DNA of 64,000 bases from Terrabacter sp. Root85 (lineage in GTDB: Bacteria; Actinomycetota; Actinomycetes; Actinomycetales; Dermatophilaceae), in NCBI RefSeq assembly GCF_001429185.1, contig NZ_LMIW01000008.1, forward strand, positions 186,001 to 250,000, given 5' to 3'. The notes beneath the pieces are model-generated. The model was not told the DNA's origin. It was given only the letters and a program-made list of their open reading frames with translations, and did not search any database. This document shows, one piece after another, positions 48,023 to 57,418 of the stretch. Positions within the stretch are counted from its first letter, which is position 1, and each line of letters starts with the position of its first letter. A program made the position numbers and the translations under genes.

Positions 48023-48058
48023 CCCTTCCGTCCCACCGCGGGACCGAAGGGTTTTTTT
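48023..48058 (+). terminator. Intrinsic terminator/attenuator upstream of ilvB
   Basis: CCCTTCCGTCCC (48023-48034) pairs with GGGACCGAAGGG (48040-48051), 12 bp with one mismatch and a 5-nt loop, followed by seven T (48052-48058). It is the only hairpin in the window with a real U-tract and it lies 60 nt before the ilvB start, so it must be read through for expression. Confidence 0.85.
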
Positions 48059-48117
48059 GTGGCTGGAGTCAGCCCGAACCGGCATCACCACGCAGTGCTC
48101 GAGACAAGGAAGAGATC

Positions 48118-49986
48118 GTGAGCGACACGACGAAGCAGGCGCCCTCGCCCGCCGACGTGGCCTCCCTGGCCCGTCCCCGACCCGCGGCGGAGGCCAAGCC
48201 CGTCGAGCCCGTCGGGCCCGTCACGCCGGCCCGTGAGGTCACCGGGGCGCAGGCGCTCGTACTCTCCCTCGAGGCCATCGGCTGCGACACCGTCTTCGGC
48301 ATCCCCGGCGGCGCGATCCTGCCCGCCTACGACCCGATGCTCGACTCCAAGAAGGTCCGTCACATCCTCGTGCGCCACGAGCAGGGTGCCGGCCACGCGG
48401 CCGAGGGGTATGCGTCGGCGACCGGCAAGGTCGGCGTCTGCATGGCGACGTCGGGCCCCGGCGCGACGAACCTCGTGACGCCGCTCGCCGACGCGCACAT
48501 GGACTCCGTGCCCATCGTCGCGATCACCGGTCAGGTCGCGAGCGCCGCCATCGGTACGGACGCCTTCCAGGAGGCCGACATCCGCGGCATCACGATGCCG
48601 ATCACGAAGCACAACTACCTCGTGACCGACCCGGCGAAGATCCCGCAGGCGATCGCTGAGGCGTTCCACGTCGCGAGCACGGGCCGGCCGGGTCCGGTCC
48701 TCGTCGACATCAGCAAGGACGCGCTCCAGGCGACGACGACCTTCAGCTGGCCGCCGCAGATCGACCTGCCGGGCTACCGCCCGGTGCTCCGTCCGCACGG
48801 CAAGCAGATCCGCGAGGCGTCGCGCCTCATGGCTGCGGCCAAGCGGCCCGTCCTCTACGTCGGGGGCGGTGTCGTGCGAGCCCGCGCGAGCGAGGCGCTG
48901 CGCCGGCTCGTCGAGCTGACCGGCATCCCCGTCGTCACGACCCTCATGGCGCGTGGCACGGTGCCCGACAGCGAGCCGCTCAACCTCGGCATGCCCGGCA
49001 TGCACGGCACGGTCGCCGCGGTGACGGGCCTGCAGAAGTCCGACCTGCTCATCACGCTCGGCGCGCGTTTCGACGACCGGGTCACCGGCCAGCTCTCGAC
49101 GTTCGCCCCGCACGCCAAGGTGATCCACGCCGACATCGACCCCGCCGAGATCTCCAAGAACCGCATCGCCGACGTGCCGATCGTCGGTGACGTGGGCGAG
49201 GTCATCAAGGACCTCATCGAGCAGATCACGCTCGACCGGGCGACGGCGGACGACGACACCGACGCCTGGGACTACGCCGAGTGGCGCGAGCGCGTCGCCG
49301 ACTGGAAGCGGACCTTCCCCCTCGGCTGGACCGACAGCGAGGACGGCACGCTCTCGCCGCAGTACGTCATCGAGCGCATCGGGGCCCTCACCGGACCGGA
49401 GGCGACCTACGTCGCGGGTGTCGGCCAGCACCAGATGTGGGCCGCGCAGTTCGTCAAGTACGAACGCCCCAACGCGTGGATCAACTCCGGTGGCCTCGGC
49501 ACGATGGGCTTCTCGGTCCCGGCAGCCATGGGCGCCAAGGTCGCCGAGCCCGAGCGCACGGTCTGGGCCATCGACGGTGACGGCTGTTTCCAGATGACGA
49601 ACCAGGAGCTCGCCACCTGCGTCATCAACAACATCCCGATCAAGGTCGCGATCATCAACAACAGCTCGCTCGGCATGGTCCGCCAGTGGCAGACGCTCTT
49701 CTACAACGAGCGCTACTCCAACACCGACCTGCAGCCGACGACCCAGAGGGTGCCCGACTTCGTCAAGCTCGCCGACGCGTACGGCTGCCTCGGCCTGCGG
49801 GCCGAGACGCCCGAGGAGGTCGACGCCGTCATCAAGCTGGCGCTCGAGACCAACGACCGCCCGGTCGTCATCGACTTCATCGTGCACCGCGACGCCATGG
49901 TGTGGCCGATGGTGCCGGCCGGCGTCAGCAACGACATGATCCAGGCCGCGCGCCACGAGGCGCCGGTCTGGGAGCGGGAGGACTGA
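48118..49986 (+). CDS. ilvB: Acetolactate synthase large subunit
   Basis: 622 residues. Residues 1-40 are a Pro/Ala-rich extension. The catalytic core shows the activating Glu88 in [14 protein letters not shown], the FAD-related [17 protein letters not shown], and the ThDP/Mg motif [19 protein letters not shown]...NN in the C-terminal domain. Condenses pyruvate with pyruvate or 2-oxobutyrate for valine, leucine and isoleucine. GTG 48118 preceded by AAGGAAG. First structural gene of ilvBNC; expression controlled by the upstream attenuator. Confidence 0.97.
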   Translation: MSDTTKQAPSPADVASLARPRPAAEAKPVEPVGPVTPAREVTGAQALVLSLEAIGCDTVFGIPGGAILPAYDPMLDSKKVRHILVRHEQGAGHAAEGYASATGKVGVCMATSGPGATNLVTPLADAHMDSVPIVAITGQVASAAIGTDAFQEADIRGITMPITKHNYLVTDPAKIPQAIAEAFHVASTGRPGPVLVDISKDALQATTTFSWPPQIDLPGYRPVLRPHGKQIREASRLMAAAKRPVLYVGGGVVRARASEALRRLVELTGIPVVTTLMARGTVPDSEPLNLGMPGMHGTVAAVTGLQKSDLLITLGARFDDRVTGQLSTFAPHAKVIHADIDPAEISKNRIADVPIVGDVGEVIKDLIEQITLDRATADDDTDAWDYAEWRERVADWKRTFPLGWTDSEDGTLSPQYVIERIGALTGPEATYVAGVGQHQMWAAQFVKYERPNAWINSGGLGTMGFSVPAAMGAKVAEPERTVWAIDGDGCFQMTNQELATCVINNIPIKVAIINNSSLGMVRQWQTLFYNERYSNTDLQPTTQRVPDFVKLADAYGCLGLRAETPEEVDAVIKLALETNDRPVVIDFIVHRDAMVWPMVPAGVSNDMIQAARHEAPVWERED

Positions 49987-49988
49987 GC

Positions 49989-50501
49989 ATGAGCAAGCAC
50001 ACCCTGTCGGTCCTCGTCGAGGACAAGCCCGGCGTCCTGACCCGCGTGGCGGCGCTCTTCTCCCGACGCGGCTTCAACATCAACTCCCTCGCCGTCGGCC
50101 CGACCGAGCTGCCCGACATCTCCCGCATCACGGTCGTCGTCGAGGTCGAGGGCGCGGCGCTCGAGCAGGTGACGAAGCAGCTCAACAAGCTCATCGAGGT
50201 GCTCAAGGTCGTCGAGCTCGACCCGCACGCCTCGGTGCAGCGCGAGATCCTGCTCGTCAAGGTCCGAGCCGACCCGGCGACCCGCAGCCAGGTCATCGAC
50301 ACGATCCAGCTCTTCAAGGCCAAGGTCGTCGACGTGACGACCGACGCGATCGTCATCGAGGCCACCGGCACCTCCGACAAGCTCCGAGCCCTGCTCGACG
50401 TCCTCGAGCCGTTCGGCATCAAGGAGCTCGTCCAGTCCGGCATGGTCGCCGTCGGTCGCGGCTCCCGATCGATCACCGACCGCAGCCTGCGTAGCGCCTG
50501 A
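49989..50501 (+). CDS. ilvN: Acetolactate synthase regulatory small subunit
   Basis: 170 residues. N-terminal ACT domain LSVLVEDKPGVLTRVAALFSRRGFNINSLAVGPTE (residues about 6-40) that binds valine for feedback inhibition, followed by the second ACT-like domain (about 85-160). Binds IlvB and sets its valine sensitivity. ATG 49989 lies 2 bp after the ilvB stop (TGA GC ATG). Confidence 0.96.
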   Translation: MSKHTLSVLVEDKPGVLTRVAALFSRRGFNINSLAVGPTELPDISRITVVVEVEGAALEQVTKQLNKLIEVLKVVELDPHASVQREILLVKVRADPATRSQVIDTIQLFKAKVVDVTTDAIVIEATGTSDKLRALLDVLEPFGIKELVQSGMVAVGRGSRSITDRSLRSA

Positions 50502-51608
<1,107 letters not shown>

Positions 51609-51626
51609 CCCGTCCGCACGGCTCGG

Positions 51627-51659
51627 CGGCCGGTGTCCCGTTCGTGGGGATGCCGGCCG
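51627..51659. terminator. Imperfect terminator after ilvC
   Basis: CGGCCGG (51627-51633) pairs with CCGGCCG (51653-51659), continuing after a 2-nt internal mismatch with TCCC/GGGA (51636-51639 with 51647-51650). Lies between ilvC and the convergent NAD-binding protein gene. Confidence 0.6.
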
Positions 51660-51677
51660 TTCGCGTGCCGCGACCTG

Positions 51678-52442
51678 TCAGCGGCCGCTGAGCCGCTGCG
51701 GCTGGAGGGCGAGCCAGTCGGCGAAGGCCTGGCCGCCGGTGTCCGCGTCGCCGGGGAACGGGACGTTGCGTCGCTCGGCGAACGCCTTGAGGAGCCCGCC
51801 GACGGGCGGTACGCGCACGACCTTCGGGGCGGAGGCGCCCCGGTGCGCACGCAGCAGGGTGGCGACCTCACCGACCGTGAGCACGTCGGGACCCGCGACG
51901 TCCGTCGCCCTGGCGTATGCCGTGGGGCGCGCTCCCAGCGCAAGGTCGGCCAGGCGCGTGGCCACGAAGTCCGTGTCGACGGGCTGGAGGGCCATGTCGC
52001 CGATGGTCACCGCGATCGGCCCTGCACTCAGCTTGCGGGCGAAGAATGCTGCGAGGGAATGGAACTGGGTGGCGCGCAACACCGAGGCGGCACCACCCGC
52101 AGCTTCGATGCCCTGCTCGGCGCGCAGCTTGCGGCGGTAGTAGGCCAAGGGGTGCTCGTCGATGCCGACGATCGAGATGTGCACGAGGTGCACGCCGTGC
52201 TCGGCAGCCGCATCGGCCAGCCGGCGCGTCCCGTAGACCGTGACGGTGTCACCGCGGGACGTGTCGTCGGCGCAGTGGACGACGGCGTCGGCGCCCGCCA
52301 GGACGGCCTCGAGACCCTCGCCGGTCGTCAGGTCCACGCCGGTCCTCCGACTGGCCGGCACCGCCTGGTGTCCGCGGGCCACGACCTCGCGGACGACCCG
52401 CGAGCCGAGGTCCCCGGCGCCACCTGTCACGACGATGCGCAT
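51678..52442 (-). CDS. NAD(P)-binding NmrA-like/atypical SDR protein
   Basis: 254 residues. N-terminal RIVVTGGAGDLGSRVVREVVARGHQAV gives the glycine-rich nucleotide-binding motif TGGAGDLG (about residues 6-13), followed by strands to GADAVVHCADD and HLVHISIVGID. The usual Tyr-xxx-Lys active site is degraded to YYRRKLRAE, as in many NmrA-like and complex I-type SDRs. Substrate unknown. Start at ATG 52442; an upstream extension is not supported. Confidence 0.85.
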   Translation of the reverse strand: MRIVVTGGAGDLGSRVVREVVARGHQAVPASRRTGVDLTTGEGLEAVLAGADAVVHCADDTSRGDTVTVYGTRRLADAAAEHGVHLVHISIVGIDEHPLAYYRRKLRAEQGIEAAGGAASVLRATQFHSLAAFFARKLSAGPIAVTIGDMALQPVDTDFVATRLADLALGARPTAYARATDVAGPDVLTVGEVATLLRAHRGASAPKVVRVPPVGGLLKAFAERRNVPFPGDADTGGQAFADWLALQPQRLSGR

Positions 52443-52567
52443 GACCCCACCCTGTCGTGCCCGCCCGTGCCGGCGCAATGCCTCGCGCGTGGTGCGTGGT
52501 GTCGAAGCGTCCGGCATACGGGATCGGTGTTCCATGAACTGATACCCCGAACACCCCTCGGACCCGT

Positions 52568-52618
52568 GTTCACATTGTGGTTACATCCCGTGATTCTGCG
52601 CGAACGACGGCCTAGACT
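52568..52618 (+). promoter_or_regulatory. serA promoter region with imperfect palindrome
   Basis: TAGACT (52613-52618) is a probable -10, about 80 nt before the serA start, so this gene has a real 5' UTR. TGTTCACATTGTGGTTACA at about 52567-52585 reads as a loose palindrome (TGT-N-CAC-ATT-GTG-N3-ACA) in an AT-rich patch, a possible regulator site. Confidence 0.45.
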
Positions 52619-52700
52619 CGACGACGGCACATCGCGGTGCCGCCGACGGCCCGCGCCCCCTGTCGTGCGTAGGGTCCCGCCCGTCCGGAAGGGTTCCTCT

Positions 52701-54284
52701 GTGACCAAACCCGTTGTCCTCATCGCCGAAGAGCTGTCGCCCGCCACGATCGAGGCACTGGGACCGGACTTCGAGGTGCGTTCGGTCGACGGGGCCGACC
52801 GCGAGGCACTCCTCCCGGCGCTTGCCGACGTCGACGCGATCCTCATCCGCTCGGCCACGAGGATGGACGCCGAGGCCATCGCTGCCGCGAAGCAGCTCAA
52901 GGTCATCGCCCGAGCCGGTGTCGGCCTCGACAACGTCGACGTCCAGTCGGCGACGCAGGCCGGGGTCATGGTCGTCAACGCGCCGACGTCCAACATCACG
53001 TCCGCCGCCGAGCTCGCCGTGGCCCTGCTCCTTGCGACGGCCCGCAACATCGCGCCGGCCAACCAGGCTCTCAAGGCGGGGGCGTGGAAGCGCAGCAAGT
53101 ACTCCGGTGTGGAGCTGCTCGACAAGACCGTCGGGGTCGTCGGCCTCGGCCGCATCGGCGCCCTCGTCGCCGAGCGCCTCAAGGGCTTCGGCATGAGGAT
53201 CCTCGCCTACGACCCCTACGCGTCGCCGGCCAAGGCCGGACAGCTCGGGGCCCAGCTCGTGGGCCTCGACGAGCTGCTCGCCCAGTCCGACTTCATCACC
53301 ATCCACCTGCCCAAGACGCCCGAGACGCTCGGCCTCATCGGGGAGGAGGCTCTTGCGAAGGTCAAGCCCTCGGTTCGCATCGTCAACGCTGCCCGTGGCG
53401 GCATCGTCGACGAGGCCGCCCTGGCACGCGCGATCGCCGAGGGCCGCGTCGCCGGCGCCGGCATCGACGTCTTCGCCACCGAACCGACCACCGAGTCACC
53501 GCTCTTCGAGCACGAGTCCGTCGTCGTCACGCCGCACCTCGGCGCCTCGACCGAGGAGGCCCAGGAGAAGGCCGGCATCGCCGTCGCCCGGTCGGTGCGT
53601 CTCGCGCTCGGGGGAGAGCTCGTCCCGGACGCCGTCAACGTCAGCAGCGGCTTCATCGCCGAGGAGGTCCGCCCGGGCATCCCGCTCGTCGAGAAGCTCG
53701 GCCGCATCTTCACCGCGGTGTCCGGCAGCGTGCCGGCCCAGCTCGACGTGGACGTCCGCGGCGAGATCACCGCCCACGACGTCAGCGTGTGGAAGCTGGT
53801 CGCCCTCAAGGGACTGTTCACCGACGTCGTCGAGGACGCCGTCACCTACGTCAACGCCCCTGTCCTCGCCGAGCAGCGCGGCTGCGTCGTGCGGCTCGTC
53901 ACGGACCCCGACTCCGGTGACTTCCGCAACGTCACGACGCTGCGCGGGACCCTCGCCGACGGGTCGGTCGTCTCGGTCTCGGGCACGCTGACCGGCCCGA
54001 AGATGGTCGAGAAGCTCGTCGGCGTCAACGGCTACGACCTCGAGGTCCCGCTCTCGGACCACATGCTCGTCTTCGAGTACTCCGACCGTCCGGGTGTCAT
54101 CGGCGCGGTCGGTCGGATCCTCGGCGACGCGGGCATCAACATCGGCGGCATGCAGGTCTCACGCCAGGACGACCGGGCCATCGGGGTGCTCAACGTCGAC
54201 AGCGCCGTGCCCGCAGCCATGGCCGCCGAGCTCTCCGAGGTCATCGAGGCCAAGACCTTCTCGGTCATCGGCTTGCAGGACTGA
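52701..54284 (+). CDS. serA: D-3-phosphoglycerate dehydrogenase
   Basis: 527 residues, the long actinobacterial form as in M. tuberculosis SerA1. NAD-binding domain with VVGLGRIGALVAERLKGFG; catalytic Arg (NAARGGIVDE), Glu (DVFATEPTTESP) and His (VTPHLGAST). An intervening allosteric substrate-binding domain (about 315-450) and a C-terminal ACT domain (SDHMLVFEYSDRPGVIGAVGRILGDAGINIGGMQVSR in pieces, about 453-527) give serine feedback control. First step of serine synthesis. GTG 52701 has GAAGGG upstream. Placed between ilvC and leuB exactly as in M. tuberculosis. Confidence 0.97.
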   Translation: MTKPVVLIAEELSPATIEALGPDFEVRSVDGADREALLPALADVDAILIRSATRMDAEAIAAAKQLKVIARAGVGLDNVDVQSATQAGVMVVNAPTSNITSAAELAVALLLATARNIAPANQALKAGAWKRSKYSGVELLDKTVGVVGLGRIGALVAERLKGFGMRILAYDPYASPAKAGQLGAQLVGLDELLAQSDFITIHLPKTPETLGLIGEEALAKVKPSVRIVNAARGGIVDEAALARAIAEGRVAGAGIDVFATEPTTESPLFEHESVVVTPHLGASTEEAQEKAGIAVARSVRLALGGELVPDAVNVSSGFIAEEVRPGIPLVEKLGRIFTAVSGSVPAQLDVDVRGEITAHDVSVWKLVALKGLFTDVVEDAVTYVNAPVLAEQRGCVVRLVTDPDSGDFRNVTTLRGTLADGSVVSVSGTLTGPKMVEKLVGVNGYDLEVPLSDHMLVFEYSDRPGVIGAVGRILGDAGINIGGMQVSRQDDRAIGVLNVDSAVPAAMAAELSEVIEAKTFSVIGLQD

Positions 54285-54334
54285 GCCGCGGCCGGACAGG
54301 TCTGCCGGACACGTCGCCCGGTCAGCTCCGCCGG

Positions 54335-55654
54335 TCAGGTCCGCCGGCCGGCGTCCGTCTCGACGCGCTGGGGACTCTCGGCGTCCCGCTCGTCCTCGCT
54401 GTCCTCGTCCTCGCCGTCCTCGTCGTCCTTGTCGTCGGCCGGCTCGAGGCCGGCGAGCTCAGGGACGAGCTCGTGCCGCTTGCTGAACGTGTCGACGATC
54501 GCGAGGGCGACCGCCGCGATGGGGATGCCGATGAGGGCACCGATCGGGCCGAAGAGCGCGGCGCCGGCGATGACCGAACCGAGGGCGACGGCCGGGTGCA
54601 CGTCCATGGTGCGGCGGCTGATGCGCGGCGTGAAGACGTAGTTCTCGAGCTGCTGGTAGACGGTCGCGAACACCGCGATCCACAGGGCGTTGATCGGCTT
54701 GTCGAGGAGGGCGAAGAGGGCTGGCAGGGCCACGCCGATGTACGTGCCGATCGTCGGGATGAACTGGCCGACGATGCCGGCGAAGATGCCGAGGGGCAGC
54801 CAGAACGGCACGTCGATGAACCAGAAGAAGGCGACGTGGAAGACGGCCGAGAGCGAGGCCAGGACGAGCTTGGACACGACGTAGCCGCCGGTCTTCTCGA
54901 CCGAGATCGTCCAGACCGTGATGAAGACGCGCTGGTAGCGCTGGGGGAGCCACGAGCCGATCGTCTGGCGCAGCCGCGGGCTGTCTGCCGAGAAGTAGTA
55001 GGCGAAGACGAGGATCGTCAGGGCGTCGAAGAGGAAGGTGATGACGGAGCCGAAGACCCCGATGATGCCGCCGCCGTACTTGCCCGCGAGCTCACCGAGC
55101 TTGTCGGGCGTCAGGCTCAGGGCAGTCTGGATCTGCTCGATGTCGAACTGGGTGCCGAAGGTGGAGTTGACCCAGTCGATCGCCGAGGTGATCGCGCCGG
55201 GCAGCTGCGACCCGAGCTGTGAGAGCTGCGACACGAAGACCTGTCCGAAGAGCTCGGCGAGCCCGGCGAAGAGCAGGAGCATCCCGAGCATCGTCATCCC
55301 CGTGGCGAGGCCCCGCTTCATGCCGCGCTGGCTCAGCCACAGCACGACCGGCTCCATCGCGATCGACAGCAGCCACGCGAGCAGCAGCAGGAAGAGGAAG
55401 CTGCCCATCGCGTGGAAGGCCCACGTCGCCACGGAGAGCAGGACGACGGCGACGAACACCGTGACGATGATGCGACGGGCGTTGCCCGGCGTGATGGCGA
55501 TCCATCGCGCCTCGTCGTCGAACGGCACGCCCGGGACGGCGTGGCTGGTGTGCCGGGTGCGAGTGGCAGCGGCCCGGTGGTCCGGGTGGTCGGCGTGGTG
55601 GCGAGCGGTGCCGGTGGAGGGGTCGGCAGGCGCGTCGGGGTGGTCGGCGCTCAC
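54335..55654 (-). CDS. AI-2E family transporter-like membrane protein
   Basis: 439 residues. N-terminal 50 residues are His/Pro/Thr-rich and cytoplasmic. About eight membrane helices follow (near 62-80, 85-105, 118-140, 205-228, 265-290, 290-315, 320-345 and 370-400). The C-terminus has a run of 40 mostly Asp/Glu residues. The family (formerly PerM/UPF0118) includes putative AI-2 exporters and Na+/H+ antiporters; function here unknown. GTG start 55654 is 6 nt from a TAGGCT -10 on the minus strand, which fixes the start. Confidence 0.9.
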   Translation of the reverse strand: MSADHPDAPADPSTGTARHHADHPDHRAAATRTRHTSHAVPGVPFDDEARWIAITPGNARRIIVTVFVAVVLLSVATWAFHAMGSFLFLLLLAWLLSIAMEPVVLWLSQRGMKRGLATGMTMLGMLLLFAGLAELFGQVFVSQLSQLGSQLPGAITSAIDWVNSTFGTQFDIEQIQTALSLTPDKLGELAGKYGGGIIGVFGSVITFLFDALTILVFAYYFSADSPRLRQTIGSWLPQRYQRVFITVWTISVEKTGGYVVSKLVLASLSAVFHVAFFWFIDVPFWLPLGIFAGIVGQFIPTIGTYIGVALPALFALLDKPINALWIAVFATVYQQLENYVFTPRISRRTMDVHPAVALGSVIAGAALFGPIGALIGIPIAAVALAIVDTFSKRHELVPELAGLEPADDKDDEDGEDEDSEDERDAESPQRVETDAGRRT

Positions 55655-55660
55655 GCGGCG

Positions 55661-55666
55661 AGCCTA
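55661..55666 (-). promoter_or_regulatory. Leaderless -10 element for the AI-2E family gene
   Basis: TAGGCT on the minus strand ends 6 nt before the GTG at 55654. Confidence 0.55.
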
Positions 55667-55763
55667 CGGCTCCGAGCAGGGGGAGCGGGGGATGCGCGGC
55701 ACCGCGCCGCGGCCCCCAGCCCTGACGAATGGCGGACACCGCGTCTCATCCAGTGGAAACCCC

Positions 55764-55792
55764 CTTTACCCATGGGTAGCCCGGCGTACCGT
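55764..55792 (+). promoter_or_regulatory. Promoter for the leader ORF upstream of leuB
   Basis: TTTACC (55765-55770) and TACCGT (55787-55792), 16-nt spacer; the -10 ends 7 nt before ATG 55800, predicting a leaderless start. Confidence 0.5.
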
Positions 55793-55799
55793 GAAATGC

Positions 55800-55847
55800 A
55801 TGACGCGGCAGGTCGTACTTATTCCCCGCCGCGGCGAGTCCAGGTAG
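55800..55847 (+). CDS. Putative leader peptide MTRQVVLIPRRGESR
   Basis: 15 codons plus TAG, starting exactly 7 nt after a -10 element. It has a Val-Val-Leu-Ile run at residues 5-8, then Pro-Arg-Arg, resembling branched-chain amino acid leader peptides. It lies 375 nt before leuB and 113 nt before a 26-codon ORF. The ATG falls inside a longer frame antisense to the AI-2E gene, but only this downstream part starts with a leaderless signal. Confidence 0.45.
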   Translation: MTRQVVLIPRRGESR

Positions 55848-55959
55848 TCAGCACCTCGCCGCGGAGATCCCGCGCACCCCTCTGCTGACCGGTTCGCCCA
55901 CCCGGGCTGGAGCCACCTGAGACCACCACACCGCACGCAACTCGAAAGACGTGATCACC

Positions 55960-56040
55960 ATGAGCGAAGACGCCAAGGCTGCCCGTCAGGCCCTGCAGGA
56001 GTCTATGGACCTGCGCGACCAGGGTCACACCGAAGACTGA
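55960..56040 (+). CDS. Small 26-residue protein, unannotated family
   Basis: 26 codons plus TGA, followed 40 bp later by a strong hairpin. The peptide is highly charged, with seven acidic residues, four Lys/Arg and an amphipathic centre (KAARQALQESMDLRDQG), so it probably forms one helix. Most codons end in G or C, as in neighbouring genes. Upstream has a weak AAAGACGTGATCACC before ATG 55960. I do not recognise it. Together with the leader ORF and hairpin it makes a short transcription unit of about 330 nt between the AI-2E gene and leuB. Confidence 0.5.
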   Translation: MSEDAKAARQALQESMDLRDQGHTED

Positions 56041-56080
56041 GCCAGACCCGACGACGTCCGCGGCCGAGCCGCGACACCGT

Positions 56081-56118
56081 GACGACGGCCCCTGCCCTCC
56101 CGGGCGGGGGCCGTCGTC
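56081..56118 (+). terminator. Hairpin between the small ORF and leuB
   Basis: Arms 56081-56097 and 56102-56118 form a 17-bp stem with one mismatch and a 4-nt loop. Followed by GGTTCAATAACT, a weak T-poor tail. It ends the small-ORF transcript and could act as an attenuator for leuB if transcription continues. Confidence 0.8.
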
Positions 56119-56162
56119 GGTTCAATAACTGAGACGCAGATTCCACATCACAAGACGGGTTC

Positions 56163-56168
56163 TAGGCT
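56163..56168 (+). promoter_or_regulatory. Leaderless -10 element for leuB
   Basis: TAGGCT ends 6 nt before ATG 56175, with TTCCAC at 56141-56146 as a possible -35 (16-nt spacer). Confidence 0.55.
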
Positions 56169-56174
56169 GACGAC

Positions 56175-57239
56175 ATGGCACAGACGCAGGTCAAGGACGC
56201 CTACTCCATCGCCGTGATCGGCGGTGACGGCATCGGGCCCGAGGTGGTCGCGGAGGGACTCAAGGTCCTCGACGCGGTCACCGGCGAGAGCGGTCCGAAG
56301 TTCGCGACGACCGAGTACGACCTCGGCGCCCGCCGCTGGCACGACACCGGCGAGACGCTGCCCGACTCCGTCCTCGAGGAGCTGCGCGGCCACGACGCGA
56401 TCCTCCTCGGTGCGATCGGCGACCCGAGCGTCCCGAGCGGCGTCCTCGAGCGCGGCGTGCTGCTGCCGCTGCGCTTCGCCCTCGACCACTACGTCAACCT
56501 GCGCCCCGCCAAGCTCTTTCCCGGAGTGGCGAGCCCGCTCGACGTCGCGCGCGTCGCCCCCGACGGCATCGACTTCGTCGTCGTCCGCGAGGGCACCGAG
56601 GGGCCCTACACCGGCAACGGCGGCGCGCTGCGCGTCGGGACCCCGGCCGAGATCGCGACCGAGGTCAGCGTCAACACCCGCTTCGGGGTCGAGCGTGTCG
56701 TCCGCGACGCCTTCTCCCGCGCCCAGGCGCGCCCGCGTCGCCACCTGACCCTCGTGCACAAGCACAACGTCCTCACGTATGCCGGCCACCTCTGGCGCCG
56801 CACCGTCGAGGAGGTCGGAGCCGAGTTCCCCGACGTCGAGACCGCCTACCAGCACGTCGACGCCGCGACGATCTTCATGGCGACCGACCCCGGCCGCTTC
56901 GACGTCATCGTCACCGACAACCTCTTCGGCGACATCCTCACCGACATCGCCGCGGCGATCGCCGGCGGCATCGGGCTCGCCGCGTCGGGCAACATCAACC
57001 CCGCGCGCACGACCCCGAGCATGTTCGAGCCCGTCCACGGCTCGGCCCCCGACATCGCCGGTCAGTCCAAGGCCGACCCGACCGCCGCCATCCTCTCGGT
57101 CGGCATGCTCCTCGCGCACCTCGGCCTCGATGCCGAGGCGGGCCGGGTGGACGCGGCCGTCGCCGCCGACCTTGCTGAGCGTGGTGACGCCGTACGCAGC
57201 ACGACGGCCGTGGGCGACGCCGTGGTCGCGCGCCTCTGA
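56175..57239 (+). CDS. leuB: 3-isopropylmalate dehydrogenase
   Basis: 354 residues. Isocitrate/isopropylmalate dehydrogenase family: [20 protein letters not shown] at the N-terminus (residues 11-30), the family signature [28 protein letters not shown] in two parts (about 249-276), and substrate Arg and Tyr residues in [13 protein letters not shown] and [12 protein letters not shown]. Oxidatively decarboxylates 3-isopropylmalate in leucine synthesis. leuA, leuC and leuD are not in the window. Confidence 0.97.
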   Translation: MAQTQVKDAYSIAVIGGDGIGPEVVAEGLKVLDAVTGESGPKFATTEYDLGARRWHDTGETLPDSVLEELRGHDAILLGAIGDPSVPSGVLERGVLLPLRFALDHYVNLRPAKLFPGVASPLDVARVAPDGIDFVVVREGTEGPYTGNGGALRVGTPAEIATEVSVNTRFGVERVVRDAFSRAQARPRRHLTLVHKHNVLTYAGHLWRRTVEEVGAEFPDVETAYQHVDAATIFMATDPGRFDVIVTDNLFGDILTDIAAAIAGGIGLAASGNINPARTTPSMFEPVHGSAPDIAGQSKADPTAAILSVGMLLAHLGLDAEAGRVDAAVAADLAERGDAVRSTTAVGDAVVARL

Positions 57240-57251
57240 CAGCGACGCCAC

Positions 57252-57300
57252 ACGGCATACGCCCGACTGGGCCTCGCCCGCGGGTGGCGGTGTCGGGCGC
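57252..57300 (+). terminator. Candidate hairpin after leuB
   Basis: CGCCCGAC near 57260 pairs perfectly with GTCGGGCG near 57290 (8 bp) around a 24-nt loop; the left arm extends a GGCATACG motif at 57253. Weaker than the other terminators. Confidence 0.45.
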
Positions 57301-57371
57301 GTGGTGCGCCGCGCGGTCCGGACCGGAGCCCGTGGGCGGTGCCCGACTTCGTCGTCTCACGATGTGGGCGA

Positions 57372-57377
57372 TAGCCT
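57372..57377 (+). promoter_or_regulatory. -10 element upstream of ilvE
   Basis: TAGCCT about 42 nt before the ilvE start, so unlike its neighbours ilvE has a conventional 5' UTR with a GGAGG Shine-Dalgarno. Confidence 0.45.
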
Positions 57378-57418
57378 GACAACCGGATCACCGTTGATTT
57401 TGCTCCTGGAGGTTTGTC

